From the NCBI GenBank assembly GCA_020832965.1, contig JAJHRM010000035.1:1-14753 (forward strand): DNA of 14,753 bases, read 5' to 3'. Positions 1 to 7,276 of the stretch are shown in pieces. Made by a program: the position numbers and the translations under genes. Source of the stretch: Thermofilum sp. Lineage in GTDB: Archaea > Thermoproteota > Thermoprotei > Thermofilales > Thermofilaceae. The notes under the pieces were generated by a model. It was given only the letters and a program-made list of their open reading frames with translations. It searched no databases and was not told the origin of the DNA. The first letter of the stretch is position 1; each line of letters begins with the position of its first letter.

Positions 1-102
1 CAAGGCAGATCAGGGTACTCAGCTTCCTAGCAACACCCTCAAGAGTAAAGCCCATAAACCCATAACCCTTCGAAAAGGCGGGGCAACATGGTGGCGCGCG
101 CT

Positions 103-1158
103 ATGAGAAAAGTTTGGGTTGAGGCATTAACACCAAAGCAAATTCTCCTATTCTCCTTTCTCCAGCAAGCACTACCCAGCGTTGAATTCTACTTGACAAC
201 CAGGCAGTATGATCTTAATGAAAAGCTCGCGAGTAGGCTCTGGAGGAAGTTCTACATCGTCGGTAGGCATGGTGGAGATTCTCCCAGCAGTAAAGTTCGA
301 CAAAGCATCTACAGGGAGGGGGCCCTTCTCAATATAGCCAGGGACGAGGATCCTGACCTTCACTTGACTTTCGCTTCCCCGGATTCCTCACGTGTAGCTT
401 TCGGCTTAAGGCTCCCAGTTGTTTCGTGCAACGATACTCCACACTCATCGATGGTTTCTAGGCTCGTTATACCCCTCTCCAATGACCTGGTAGTGCCGGA
501 GCCTGTGGCAATGCATTTTCAGCAGTTTCGGGAGCTTACGCGAATCCACGTTTTTAAGGGAGTCTTTGAAGTTGCCTGGATCTTGCGGTTCAAGCCGGAT
601 CCCGATGCACTTAGGAATTATTCTGTTGAGCCCCTTGAGTATGTTTTTATACGCCCAGGGGAACAGAAAGCTTACTACTACAAAGATGCGGGGGCGGCTA
701 CGCTCCTACCTCTAAGAATTGCAAAGCTCGTGCTCAAGAGGACTTCCCTCAGGACAATTATTTACCCAAGGTATAGCGAACAATATAGGCTTTTTCATAG
801 AGAGCTGAGAGATTACGGTGATCGGGTTGTATTTATCAAGAAAGCAGATATCTTCCTCAACCTGGAATTCTTCGCCAAATTCGTCGTCACAGGTGGAGCC
901 ACGATGGCCACAGAATCAGCACTCCTCGGAACTCCTGCTTTGACCACGTTTCCCAGGGAGATCGAGGTGCACAGCTACTTAAAGGAGAGAGGCTTCCCTA
1001 TTTACAGACGCTGGTCTGCTTCAATCCTCGAAGAACTCTTAAGGAAAGCTGAAGACTTGAGAAGAAGGGAAGAGAATATTTTGAAAATCCGGGAAATCTT
1101 TCAAGATCCCATATCTCAAGCTCTTGTGCCTGTTATCCGTGGTTACTTGCTTAATTAG
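103..1158 (+). CDS. DUF354 / COG1817 glycosyltransferase-like protein
   Basis: A 351-residue protein of the archaeal DUF354 (COG1817) family, which is predicted to have a GT-B-like fold related to UDP-GlcNAc 2-epimerases and glycosyltransferases. The exact reaction is not established for the family. The N-terminal KVWVEALTPKQ and the late glycine/alanine-rich segment FVVTGGATMATESALLGTPA, near residue 280, are typical family signatures; the latter resembles a nucleotide-sugar binding turn. I chose the ATG at 103 because GGTGG at 90-94 sits 8 nt upstream and family members normally begin just before this KVWVxxLTPKQ segment. An in-frame ATG at 88 would add five residues. The gene stands alone on the plus strand, and its stop codon lies 9 nt from the right end of a minus-strand TnpB-derived element. 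No membrane segment is evident, so a cytosolic enzyme is likely. The family is secure; the substrate is unknown. Confidence 0.88.
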   Translation: MRKVWVEALTPKQILLFSFLQQALPSVEFYLTTRQYDLNEKLASRLWRKFYIVGRHGGDSPSSKVRQSIYREGALLNIARDEDPDLHLTFASPDSSRVAFGLRLPVVSCNDTPHSSMVSRLVIPLSNDLVVPEPVAMHFQQFRELTRIHVFKGVFEVAWILRFKPDPDALRNYSVEPLEYVFIRPGEQKAYYYKDAGAATLLPLRIAKLVLKRTSLRTIIYPRYSEQYRLFHRELRDYGDRVVFIKKADIFLNLEFFAKFVVTGGATMATESALLGTPALTTFPREIEVHSYLKERGFPIYRRWSASILEELLRKAEDLRRREENILKIREIFQDPISQALVPVIRGYLLN

Positions 1159-1167
1159 CACCCATTA

Positions 1168-1310
1168 CGCGCGCTCTCCCTCATCCGCGCCCGCCATCTT
1201 TTATCTGGGCGCCCCTCACCGCGCCCCAGTTGTTGCTGGGGGCTTGGGTGTCATGGGGTCCGCCCGTCGCCGAGCTTCACCCCCCTCCTCGGTCCCGCGC
1301 GCTGGAGCCT
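1168..1310 (-). ncRNA. omega-RNA-like segment, copy C (behind TnpB remnant)
   Basis: Read on the minus strand, this begins 48 nt after the stop of the tnpB remnant and is clearly related to the two plus-strand copies at 3053-3178 and 7774-7899. Shared blocks include GCGCGCGGGACCGAGGAG, then a hairpin, then ACCCCATGACNC, and a 3' end rich in GCGCGC. The hairpin reads GCTCG-GCGA-CGGGC here and GCCCG-GCAA-CGGGC in the others, so the stem is kept by a G-U pair and the loop stays GNRA. That pattern supports a structured RNA. This copy has a longer, G-rich insertion between the core and the right end. Position downstream of tnpB on the same strand matches omega-RNA/right-end elements of TnpB transposons. 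Function is inferred, the boundaries are approximate, and I cannot tell whether it is expressed. Confidence 0.6.
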
Positions 1311-1358
1311 TATGCCCTGGGGGCTTGGAGGCATTCTCCTCGCCTGCAGGGGGAACGG

Positions 1359-1745
1359 CTAGCGCGTCAAGGCGCTCTTATGCTCCTCCAGCCACTCGCT
1401 CATGGCTTCGAGGATCCTCGTAGCCACCGCCATGTAGTCGTCTGATTCTTCTCTTATCATCCCAGCGAAGTAGGCGTATGCGAGGTTGTACAGCGCGCCT
1501 TTGTCCCTGTCCCACTCTAAGCCGCATTTCAGGCACTCGTAGATCCTTGATCGCTTTGCGTGCCCGACCTCCTCGCCCTTGCAGCCGCAGCGCGGGCAAT
1601 GCCTCCCCGAAGCCCTCCCAAGCCTGAACAATGTGCCCTCGTAGACGGCTAGGTTTTTCAGGCGCCTCCTGGCTCGCAGCAACGCGCGCATGGCTAGGGG
1701 CTGGAGGCGCTGGGCGTAGAGGCGAGGCTGCCAAGCACGACCACA
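1359..1745 (-). pseudogene. tnpB remnant (C-terminal part, IS200/IS605 or IS607 type)
   Basis: This minus-strand frame encodes the C-terminal part of a TnpB RNA-guided nuclease. Visible are the zinc ribbon (CPRC, about 20 residues, then CLKC) followed at once by the RuvC-III motif LEWDRDKGALYNLA, whose first Asp of DRD is the usual catalytic residue. After that comes a helical tail ending SEWLEEHKSALTR. RuvC-I and RuvC-II are absent: full TnpB proteins are roughly 350-450 residues and only about 125 remain, so it cannot be an active nuclease. The frame stays open through the conserved part, so this copy is less decayed than the plus-strand ones. The 5' breakpoint is near 1745, next to the probable L12 promoter; the formal frame runs on to 1772 through promoter sequence. 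The homologous RNA-like segment follows at 1310-1168. Confidence 0.75.
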
Positions 1746-1746
1746 A

Positions 1747-1762
1747 CGAAAAGCTTTTTTAC
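1747..1762 (+). promoter_or_regulatory. probable BRE/TATA promoter for the L12 gene
   Basis: CGAAAAGCTTTTTTAC resembles a crenarchaeal BRE (CGAAAA) next to a T-rich TATA box. Initiation about 25 nt downstream would be near 1782 and give a leader of roughly 55 nt before the ATG at 1837. A second AT-rich candidate, TTATAA at 1775-1780, would give a shorter leader. The motif abuts the truncated 5' end of the minus-strand tnpB remnant. Confidence 0.45.
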
Positions 1763-1787
1763 AACCCCTCAAGTGTTATAACCGTAA

Positions 1788-1805
1788 CCTCGCGGAAAAG
1801 CGGGG
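1788..1805 (+). promoter_or_regulatory. leader hairpin upstream of L12
   Basis: CCTCGC-GGAAAA-GCGGGG can form a 6-bp stem (one G-U pair) with a 6-nt A-rich loop inside the inferred L12 leader, ending 31 nt before the start codon. It is seen directly as an inverted repeat. A regulatory role, such as binding of a ribosomal protein, is only a guess. Confidence 0.3.
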
Positions 1806-1836
1806 TAGCACGTCGGCTCAAGCGCCGGTGGTTAAC

Positions 1837-2157
1837 ATGGAGTATGTTTACGCTAGTTTACTGCTATATCACGCGGGGAAGGAGATAAGCGAGGAGTCTG
1901 TAAGACGAGTACTTGAGGCGGCAGGCATTCAAGTGGACGACGTACGCGTAAAGGCTTTGGTTGCTGCATTAAAGGAAGTTAACATAGGAGAAGCCATCAA
2001 AACGGCGACGCTTCCTGTAGCTGCTTCTAGCATGGCTCCTGCAACCGCACCTGCTCAGGCGCCCGCTGAGGAGAAAAAGGAGGGGAAGGAGGAAAAGAAG
2101 GAGGAGGTTAAGGAGGAAACGGTTGAAGAGGGGCTTGCCAGCCTCTTCGGCTTCTAG
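1837..2157 (+). CDS. rpl12: ribosomal stalk protein P1 / L12 (archaeal)
   Basis: The 106-residue archaeal P1 (aL12) stalk protein, which forms dimers on P0/L10 and recruits GTPase translation factors to the large ribosomal subunit. The N-terminal [17 protein letters not shown] is the conserved dimerisation segment. A second helical block covers [11 protein letters not shown] to [10 protein letters not shown], followed by an Ala/Pro hinge (about residues 62-77), a charged Lys/Glu linker (about 78-96) and the C-terminal [10 protein letters not shown] that contacts elongation factors. I chose the ATG at 1837 because homologues begin exactly there and GGTGG at 1826-1830 lies 6 nt upstream; a GTG at 1828 would overlap that site. 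Archaeal L12 usually sits directly behind L1 and L10/P0. Here neither is present upstream, and a TnpB remnant occupies that place. Confidence 0.97.
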   Translation: MEYVYASLLLYHAGKEISEESVRRVLEAAGIQVDDVRVKALVAALKEVNIGEAIKTATLPVAASSMAPATAPAQAPAEEKKEGKEEKKEEVKEETVEEGLASLFGF

Positions 2158-2172
2158 GCGTAAGCGCGCGTT

Positions 2173-2862
2173 ATGTACAGTTATTTTTACAGTTTCATTC
2201 CACTCGTTCGTAGGCTTGTTTTGCTTCTAGCACTTGCCGACGCCGGCTACCAAGACTTCATATACAGGGAAATAGAGGATAAGACTTGGCTCTACGCATC
2301 TGTATTCCTCGTGCCTTTAACCCTTCTTGAATTGGCGGGTAATTATGCGTACTTGAGGCTATACCTAGTCTCTCTCCTGCTAGGAGTCCTCATATCATTA
2401 GTGTCTCTAAGGTTTAAGCTGGCTGGCGAAGCTGATGCGATTGCTTTTACGTTCATTAGCGCTTTTGAGCTTCCACGTCCCACCCCACTTTCGCTCCTGC
2501 CTTTAGGCTCAGTAATCATCTTGTCCCTGGCACCGACAATAGCCTATATGTGCTACAACCTGTACTGGAACATTAAGAGGGGCGGGAGCTTTCTGGGGTA
2601 CGACGCAGGACCACTCATAAAAGCAGTAGCGGTAGTCACTATGAGATACATTTCCCAGGAGGAGTACGAAAGGAGAAAGCATATTTTCATCCCAGCTACC
2701 AGGAAGAAGGGCGATCACCTTTCAATAGAAATAAGCCCAGCCATACCTGGAAACATCGAGAAGCCTGAGCTGGAAGAGTTCTGGGCTGTAACGCTGGCAC
2801 CGTATGTATCCTTCCTAGCAGTAGGATACCTTCTCTACACCTTACTCCACGTCATACTGTAA
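2173..2862 (+). CDS. archaeal prepilin / preflagellin peptidase (A24 aspartyl protease)
   Basis: A 229-residue integral membrane protein that fits the A24 family of prepilin/preflagellin peptidases, which cleave class III signal peptides of pilins and archaellins at the membrane. The two family aspartates are visible: D28 in YQDFIYREIEDKTWL, the usual D-x5-E/I-P-type loop after the first membrane segment, and D88 in RFKLAGEAD-A, the archaeal form of the GxGD motif. Hydrophobic segments lie at about residues 9-22, 41-55, 61-79, 105-124 and 206-228. A soluble stretch of about 65 residues separates the last two. Length agrees with archaeal members. It begins 15 nt after L12 on the same strand and could be read through from it, an unusual pairing. 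Substrates are unknown because no pilin gene is in the window. The ATG at 2173 is the first of the frame. Confidence 0.82.
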   Translation: MYSYFYSFIPLVRRLVLLLALADAGYQDFIYREIEDKTWLYASVFLVPLTLLELAGNYAYLRLYLVSLLLGVLISLVSLRFKLAGEADAIAFTFISAFELPRPTPLSLLPLGSVIILSLAPTIAYMCYNLYWNIKRGGSFLGYDAGPLIKAVAVVTMRYISQEEYERRKHIFIPATRKKGDHLSIEISPAIPGNIEKPELEEFWAVTLAPYVSFLAVGYLLYTLLHVIL

Positions 2863-2873
2863 TGCACGAAATC

Positions 2874-3014
2874 GCGCGATAAGGACGGCTCTATAACCTA
2901 GCCTGCGCTTGCTTCACTGGGATAGTAGCAGGGGAATGCGATGGCTTGACCGTGCTAGCTACGAGGATCCTCAAAGCCAGGGGGCTAGCAAAGCACTCCA
3001 GAACCCTAGCATAG
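2874..3014 (+). pseudogene. decayed tnpB 3' end, copy A
   Basis: Twelve bases after the peptidase stop codon the sequence turns into a broken TnpB C-terminus. RDKD followed by a frameshift corresponds to the RuvC-III region WDRDKGALYN of the copy at 1359-1745. After the shift the frame reads YNLACACFTGIVAGECDG and then LATRILKA, which aligns with YNLAYAYFAGMIREESDD and VATRILEA of that copy, ending at TAG 3012-3014. The DNA match CTACGAGGATCCTC is identical in both. The zinc ribbon and everything upstream are gone. The stop lies 38 nt before the conserved RNA-like segment, the same spacing class as in the other two units. Confidence 0.7.
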
Positions 3015-3052
3015 CCCGCTCCCCTAGGGGTCGCTCAGCGGCGCCACTCTAG

Positions 3053-3178
3053 GGGCTCCCGCGCGCGGGACCGAGGAGAGAGATGCCCGGCAACGGGCAA
3101 ACCCCATGACCCAACCAAGCCAACACAGGCAGTGAGGGATACCCTGAGGGAACCATGATGGCGGGATGTGGGTGCGCG
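3053..3178 (+). ncRNA. omega-RNA-like segment, copy A
   Basis: Positions 3053-3138 match 7774-7859 without gaps at 83 of 86 positions, by eye. Within it lie a 14-bp palindrome (TCCCGCGCGCGGGA), the hairpin GCCCG-GCAA-CGGGC with a GNRA tetraloop, and the invariant ACCCCATGACCCA. A more variable stretch follows, then GCGGGATGTGGGTGCGCG, where homology to the other copy stops abruptly at 3178. The unit follows a tnpB 3' end on the same strand. In TnpB transposons, that is where the omega-RNA scaffold and transposon right end lie, with the guide read from flanking DNA. The predicted guide would therefore start at about 3179 (CATGCTTGCATTAAAG). Two further inverted repeats, CCCCTAGGGG and CGCTCAGCG, precede the core and may belong to the transcript. 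The assignment is inference from architecture. Confidence 0.65.
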
Positions 3179-3340
3179 CATGCTTGCATTAAAGACGATA
3201 AATCTAAAAGCAGTATCATTGTGAAAAAATAAATTGGCAATGATTGGAAATCCGGGTTAGAGAAAGGATGACTTAAGGGCTAGTTCCTGAGCCTTTAGCG
3301 CTTACGTGCCACTCGTCGCCTTGCCTCTTGTGTGCCGCTC

Positions 3341-3360
3341 GCGTTAAGGGGTTCGCTGAC
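3341..3360 (-). repeat. dispersed short repeat P, copy 1
   Basis: On the minus strand this reads GTCAGCGAACCCCTTAACGC. It recurs at 7258-7276 on the plus strand with one substitution and one missing C. Both copies lie in the gaps that contain TnpB remnants. It might be a transposon end, but the order relative to repeat Q differs between the two regions. Confidence 0.4.
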
Positions 3361-3394
3361 TTGCACAGTGAGGCTAGGGGGTCTCCGAGGGGAG

Positions 3395-3415
3395 GCGCTG
3401 GACAAAACCGGTTTT
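3395..3415 (-). repeat. dispersed short repeat Q, copy 1, with 12-bp palindrome
   Basis: The minus-strand sequence matches 7394-7414 (plus strand) at 19 of 21 positions; the shared 3' half is TTTTGTCCAGCGC. In this copy the 5' half is the perfect palindrome AAAACCGGTTTT (3404-3415), which the other copy lacks. Function is unknown. Confidence 0.4.
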
Positions 3416-3426
3416 AGCGTGCGCCT

Positions 3427-3453
3427 TTAAAAAGGAAAACCACAAAAGAAAAA
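3427..3453 (-). terminator. T-rich terminator behind triosephosphate isomerase
   Basis: Reading off the minus-strand gene, three pyrimidine-rich tracts (TTTTTCTTTTG, GGTTTTCC and CTTTTTAAAG) follow directly after the stop codon. Runs of T without a strong hairpin are the usual archaeal termination signal. Confidence 0.5.
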
Positions 3454-4155
<702 letters not shown>

Positions 4156-4164
4156 TCATGGTCG

Positions 4165-4173
4165 ATTATTTAT
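4165..4173 (-). promoter_or_regulatory. TATA box of triosephosphate isomerase
   Basis: ATAAATAAT on the minus strand is centred about 26 nt before the ATG at 4143, the spacing expected for a leaderless archaeal mRNA. Confidence 0.6.
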
Positions 4174-4210
4174 CTTAGGGTTATTAACTCCCGATAAAAC
4201 AAACAGCTAA

Positions 4211-4218
4211 GTTTAAAG
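4211..4218 (+). promoter_or_regulatory. TATA box of the PflX-like/dph2 pair
   Basis: GTTTAAAG, preceded by CAGCTAA, is centred 24 nt before GTG 4238 and 30 nt before ATG 4244, so either start would be nearly leaderless. It forms a divergent promoter pair with that of triosephosphate isomerase. Confidence 0.5.
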
Positions 4219-4237
4219 CTTAGAGCATGTGTAGAGT

Positions 4238-5365
4238 GTGGGGATGCTTTGGGGCAGAGACATTGAAGTTTACTATTTAAGACCAGATGCTGTAACTGTC
4301 TGGAGATATGATGAGGTAGCTAGGAGGCTGAGCCACTACAAGGCAGTTCTTGAGGGCAAACTACCCGCATTCTATAGGGTTGCAAAGAGGGTTCCGGCAG
4401 AGTACCGTGAGGGCGCAGGCTTGGGGGAGCTGCTAGATGTCCACAGGAAACATGCGAAGGATTTCTCAAAAATGTACCAAGAGTTTTCACTTCAGGGGTT
4501 AGGTGGCAAAATCCCTGAGAAATCTTACCTTGATTTAAAGATAGAGATAGCAAGGAAGATGCTTGAGAGTTGCTCGTTTTGCGAGTGGAGGTGCTCGGTC
4601 AACAGGCTTAAGGGGGAGAGAGGGGTGTGTGGTCTAGACTCCAGGGTGCACGTTGCGTCAGCTTTTCTGCACATGGGAGAGGAAGCGCCCCTGGTGCCCT
4701 CAGGAACAATATTCTTTACCGGGTGCAGTTTTAAGTGTGTGTATTGCCAGAACTGGGACATCTCTACAAGGGTCGATAATGGAGTTGAGGTGTCTCCTCA
4801 GGAGCTTGCCGACATAGCTGTTAAGCTTTATTTAAGGGGTGCCAGGAACATAAACTACGTTGGAGGGAACCCGGATCAGCAGTTGCACGTAATCTTGGAG
4901 TCCCTCAGGTACATGGACGTGAATGTCCCACTTTTATGGAATACAAACATGTACATTTCCGCAGAAGCCCTGGAACTACTGCTGGACTTAATTGACATCT
5001 GGCTTCCGGACTTCAAGTACGGAAATGATGCTTGCGCTAGAAGGCTCTCCGGCATCCCTAATTACTTCAGCATCGTTTCGAGAAACCACAAAACCGTGTG
5101 TGATGCAGGTAGAGACATGATTATCAGGCACCTAGTCCTGCCTAACCACGTGGAGTGCTGCACAAGGCCCGTTCTTGAGTGGATTTCTAAGAACTGCCCT
5201 AGGGCGATTGTAAACGTGATGGACCAATACAGGCCTGAGCACCTTGTAGCCAGGTTCCCGGAGAGGTGGAAGGACATCGCTAGACCGCTGAATGCAAGCG
5301 AGATAAAGGAGGCGTACAGCTACGCTGATAAGCTGGGATTAGTGTGGAGAGAAGTCTCGCTATAG
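4238..5365 (+). CDS. PflX-like radical SAM Fe-S protein (COG1313)
   Basis: A 375-residue radical SAM protein. The 4Fe-4S/SAM motif C-x3-C-x2-C is C163, C167 and C170 in TGCSFKCVYCQNW, the form found in pyruvate-formate-lyase-activase-like (PflX, COG1313) enzymes. A second cysteine group comes before it: C112, C115, C119 and C131 in CSFCEWRC...GVCG, a known accessory Fe-S feature of this family. The GG-type SAM contact appears as YVGGNPDQ, near residue 206. About 100 residues at the N-terminus carry no motif I recognise. The substrate is unknown for the family. The GTG at 4238 is the frame's first start, and an ATG at 4244 is equally compatible with the TATA box. The gene overlaps dph2 by 22 nt, so the two are surely co-transcribed and probably translationally coupled. 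Confidence 0.88.
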   Translation: MGMLWGRDIEVYYLRPDAVTVWRYDEVARRLSHYKAVLEGKLPAFYRVAKRVPAEYREGAGLGELLDVHRKHAKDFSKMYQEFSLQGLGGKIPEKSYLDLKIEIARKMLESCSFCEWRCSVNRLKGERGVCGLDSRVHVASAFLHMGEEAPLVPSGTIFFTGCSFKCVYCQNWDISTRVDNGVEVSPQELADIAVKLYLRGARNINYVGGNPDQQLHVILESLRYMDVNVPLLWNTNMYISAEALELLLDLIDIWLPDFKYGNDACARRLSGIPNYFSIVSRNHKTVCDAGRDMIIRHLVLPNHVECCTRPVLEWISKNCPRAIVNVMDQYRPEHLVARFPERWKDIARPLNASEIKEAYSYADKLGLVWREVSL

Positions 5366-6366
5366 ACGACTACGAGGTGGAGCTTAGCGAGGTATACGCA
5401 CAGCTAAAGGACAACAACTCGACCAGGATCCTTGTCCAAGCCCCAGACGGCTTAAAAAGGATCGCAGTCCTGGTGGCTGAGAAGCTTGGACAGGATGGAT
5501 ACGAGGTATACCTCTCTGGGAGCCATGCCTGGGGCGGGTGTGACATAGCTGTGAACGAGGCAAGATCCTTAGATGCTGACACAATCCTGCATATCGGACA
5601 CCACGGGTTCGTCGGAGCCAGGGTGACGAATGTTAAAGTCCTGTTTGTCCCAGTGAACTATACGGGAAACTTTTTGGAGCCATTGAAGAAGGCTCTCGAA
5701 GAGATAATGAGAAGGGGCTATAAGAGTATAGCTCTAGGAGTGACTATTGAGCTGCATAAAAGATATGGTGAAGTGGAGAAATTAGCTTCAAGCGTTGGAC
5801 TAGAGGTTAGAACAGGTTTCCTGGGGAACTTTAAAGGCCTGGTCATCGGCTGCAATTATAGTGCTCTCCCCGAGGCGGATGCCATCCTGATTGTTGCAGG
5901 AGGGAAGTTTCACGCGCTAGGTGCAGCACTTTGGACGAGGAAAATTGCCTGGTGCGTTGATCCATATTTGAGGAGTTACGGGGTCGTAGACGCTAAACCA
6001 CTCATTGCGAGGAGGCTTAGGGACCTAAGCCTAGCTATGGATGCAAGAAGCTTTCTCATTGTTGTTTCCTCTAAGACTGGCCAGCTCCGCCTCAGCCTAG
6101 CTGGTGAGATTAAGAGGAGACTTGAGCAGGGAGGGAGGAAAGCCGTCATCGTAGTTCTTGGTGATGTGAGTAGGGACAGGTTGCTCGACTTTGGGAATTA
6201 TGATGCCTACGTAAACACGGCATGCCCGCGCTTAGTAATAGATGACCCCGACATTTTCCCCGGGCCAGTGGTCAATCCTGGTGAGTTGAAATACGTGCTT
6301 ACTGGAAGGCTTGAGAACTACGACTCTCGGGACCTCTTCCGCCTCGGCTTCGCTCTCCTCCCGTAA
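5344..6366 (+). CDS. dph2: diphthamide biosynthesis protein Dph2 (archaeal Dph1/Dph2)
   Basis: A 340-residue archaeal Dph2. This non-canonical radical SAM enzyme transfers the 3-amino-3-carboxypropyl group of SAM to a histidine of elongation factor 2, the first step of diphthamide formation, in the cytosol. The three cluster cysteines, one from each of the three repeated domains, are visible: C66 in WGGCDIA, C170 in VIGCNYSAL and C294 in NTACPRL. Their spacing matches the characterised archaeal homodimeric enzymes. The start is a GTG inside the end of the radical SAM gene (22-nt overlap), because no other start lies ahead of the conserved ILVQAPDGLK segment. The 3' end overlaps the opposing endonuclease IV-like gene by 49 nt, so the last 16 codons are antisense to that gene's tail. 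Confidence 0.96.
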   Translation: MERSLAIDDYEVELSEVYAQLKDNNSTRILVQAPDGLKRIAVLVAEKLGQDGYEVYLSGSHAWGGCDIAVNEARSLDADTILHIGHHGFVGARVTNVKVLFVPVNYTGNFLEPLKKALEEIMRRGYKSIALGVTIELHKRYGEVEKLASSVGLEVRTGFLGNFKGLVIGCNYSALPEADAILIVAGGKFHALGAALWTRKIAWCVDPYLRSYGVVDAKPLIARRLRDLSLAMDARSFLIVVSSKTGQLRLSLAGEIKRRLEQGGRKAVIVVLGDVSRDRLLDFGNYDAYVNTACPRLVIDDPDIFPGPVVNPGELKYVLTGRLENYDSRDLFRLGFALLP

Positions 6367-7193
6367 AATAGCTCCTTTAGCAGCAAGGCGTCCTGTTCCA
6401 GGTTAGGACTCTCGGAAATGACCACGCCTTTAATGTTGAATTCTCTAAAGGTCTTAACCAGCAACTTGTACTCTATGTCTGACTCGGCTAGGTTTAAGTG
6501 CCTCTTCTCGCCTTTCTCGCCGTACTCAATCCCAGAAACATGTATATGCATGTTATCCAGCGCATGTCTGCCTAAGGCTTCCTCAAGCTTTTCCAGGACA
6601 GATGCAAAGTCCTGGTACCTCTTTAAACTGCCTCCAGTTCTAGCATGGAGGTGGGCAAAGTCTATGACTGGTAGCACACCTTCCAGCTCCTGGCTAAGCT
6701 TAATCACTTCCTCTAGGCTTCCAAATTCGGAGGGCTTTCCAAGCACCTCCGGTCTAAGCCATATCTCGACCCCTTCGTCTCTAAGGTGTTTTAAAGCTAG
6801 CTGGAGGCCTTCCTTCACTTTCAAGTACGTGGCCCCCGCCTCATCATCGCCGTAGTAACCCGCGTGAAAGCACACACTCCAGGCGCCGGCCTTGTAGCCT
6901 ATCTCCGCACTCTTAACTATTCTCTCAATGCTTGCCTTGACCTTAGCCTCTTCGGGGCTATTCAAGTTAATGTAGTATGGCGCATGGACCGTCAATACCA
7001 TGCCTAGCTGCTCCCTCAATTTCCTGATTTCCGCGGCACTTTTCTCGCCTAGAAAAATGCTACGAACAAACTCTATCTCCATTGCGTCGAGCCCTAACCT
7101 TTTCACCTCGAGAATGCCCTCCGTTAAGCCACCCTTCCGCACAGTTGTTGGGATGCCCGCGGGGCCGAAGTAGACTCGATCAGGAGACCACAT
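6318..7193 (-). CDS. nfo: endonuclease IV-like AP endonuclease (TIM barrel, AP endonuclease family 2)
   Basis: A 291-residue xylose-isomerase-like TIM barrel of the endonuclease IV class, which nicks DNA 5' of abasic sites with a trinuclear metal centre in base excision repair. Candidate ligands appear in the expected order: H70 (VHAPYY), H110 (CFHAGY), E149 (LRPEVLGK), D178 and H181 (DFAHLHA), H216/H218 (HIHVSG), H232 (KRHLNL) and E261 (ISESP). The bacterial Asp-x-His pair reads K-R-H here, so one metal ligand differs from E. coli Nfo. I believe this is common in the archaeal branch but cannot verify it. The C-terminus is a basic tail (RRAKPRRKRSRES), possibly DNA-binding, encoded where the gene overlaps dph2. 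The ATG at 7193 has a TATA-like box about 31 nt upstream. Confidence 0.9.
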   Translation of the reverse strand: MWSPDRVYFGPAGIPTTVRKGGLTEGILEVKRLGLDAMEIEFVRSIFLGEKSAAEIRKLREQLGMVLTVHAPYYINLNSPEEAKVKASIERIVKSAEIGYKAGAWSVCFHAGYYGDDEAGATYLKVKEGLQLALKHLRDEGVEIWLRPEVLGKPSEFGSLEEVIKLSQELEGVLPVIDFAHLHARTGGSLKRYQDFASVLEKLEEALGRHALDNMHIHVSGIEYGEKGEKRHLNLAESDIEYKLLVKTFREFNIKGVVISESPNLEQDALLLKELFYGRRAKPRRKRSRES

Positions 7194-7218
7194 ACAACTA
7201 ACATTTTTCCACGAGTAT

Positions 7219-7228
7219 CTAAATTTTA
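7219..7228 (-). promoter_or_regulatory. TATA-like box of the AP endonuclease gene
   Basis: AAAATTTA on the minus strand is centred about 31 nt before the ATG at 7193, so the predicted leader is only a few bases long. Confidence 0.45.
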
Positions 7229-7257
7229 CTTTATGCTTGTGCTAGCGCGTGCGCTGT

Positions 7258-7276
7258 GTCAGTGAACCCTTAACGC
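7258..7276 (+). repeat. dispersed short repeat P, copy 2
   Basis: GTCAGTGAACCCTTAACGC matches the minus strand of 3341-3360 except for one substitution and one missing base. It lies between the AP endonuclease promoter and the TnpB scraps. Confidence 0.4.

Noticed and set aside
1..55. Possible divergent gene start on the minus strand (MGFTLEGVARKLSTLICL from ATG at 55)
   Set aside because: Only 18 codons are visible, the ribosome site is weak and no family is recognisable. A neighbouring sequence is needed.
1124..1445. Open plus-strand frames of 99 and 71 codons
   Set aside because: They are proline/serine/arginine-rich, lie antisense to the TnpB remnant and its RNA-like segment, and show no family motif. 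The GC-rich DNA explains them.
3049..3240. Minus-strand frame of 63 codons across the RNA-like segment
   Set aside because: It is antisense to a repeat explained as structured RNA and has no protein-like pattern.
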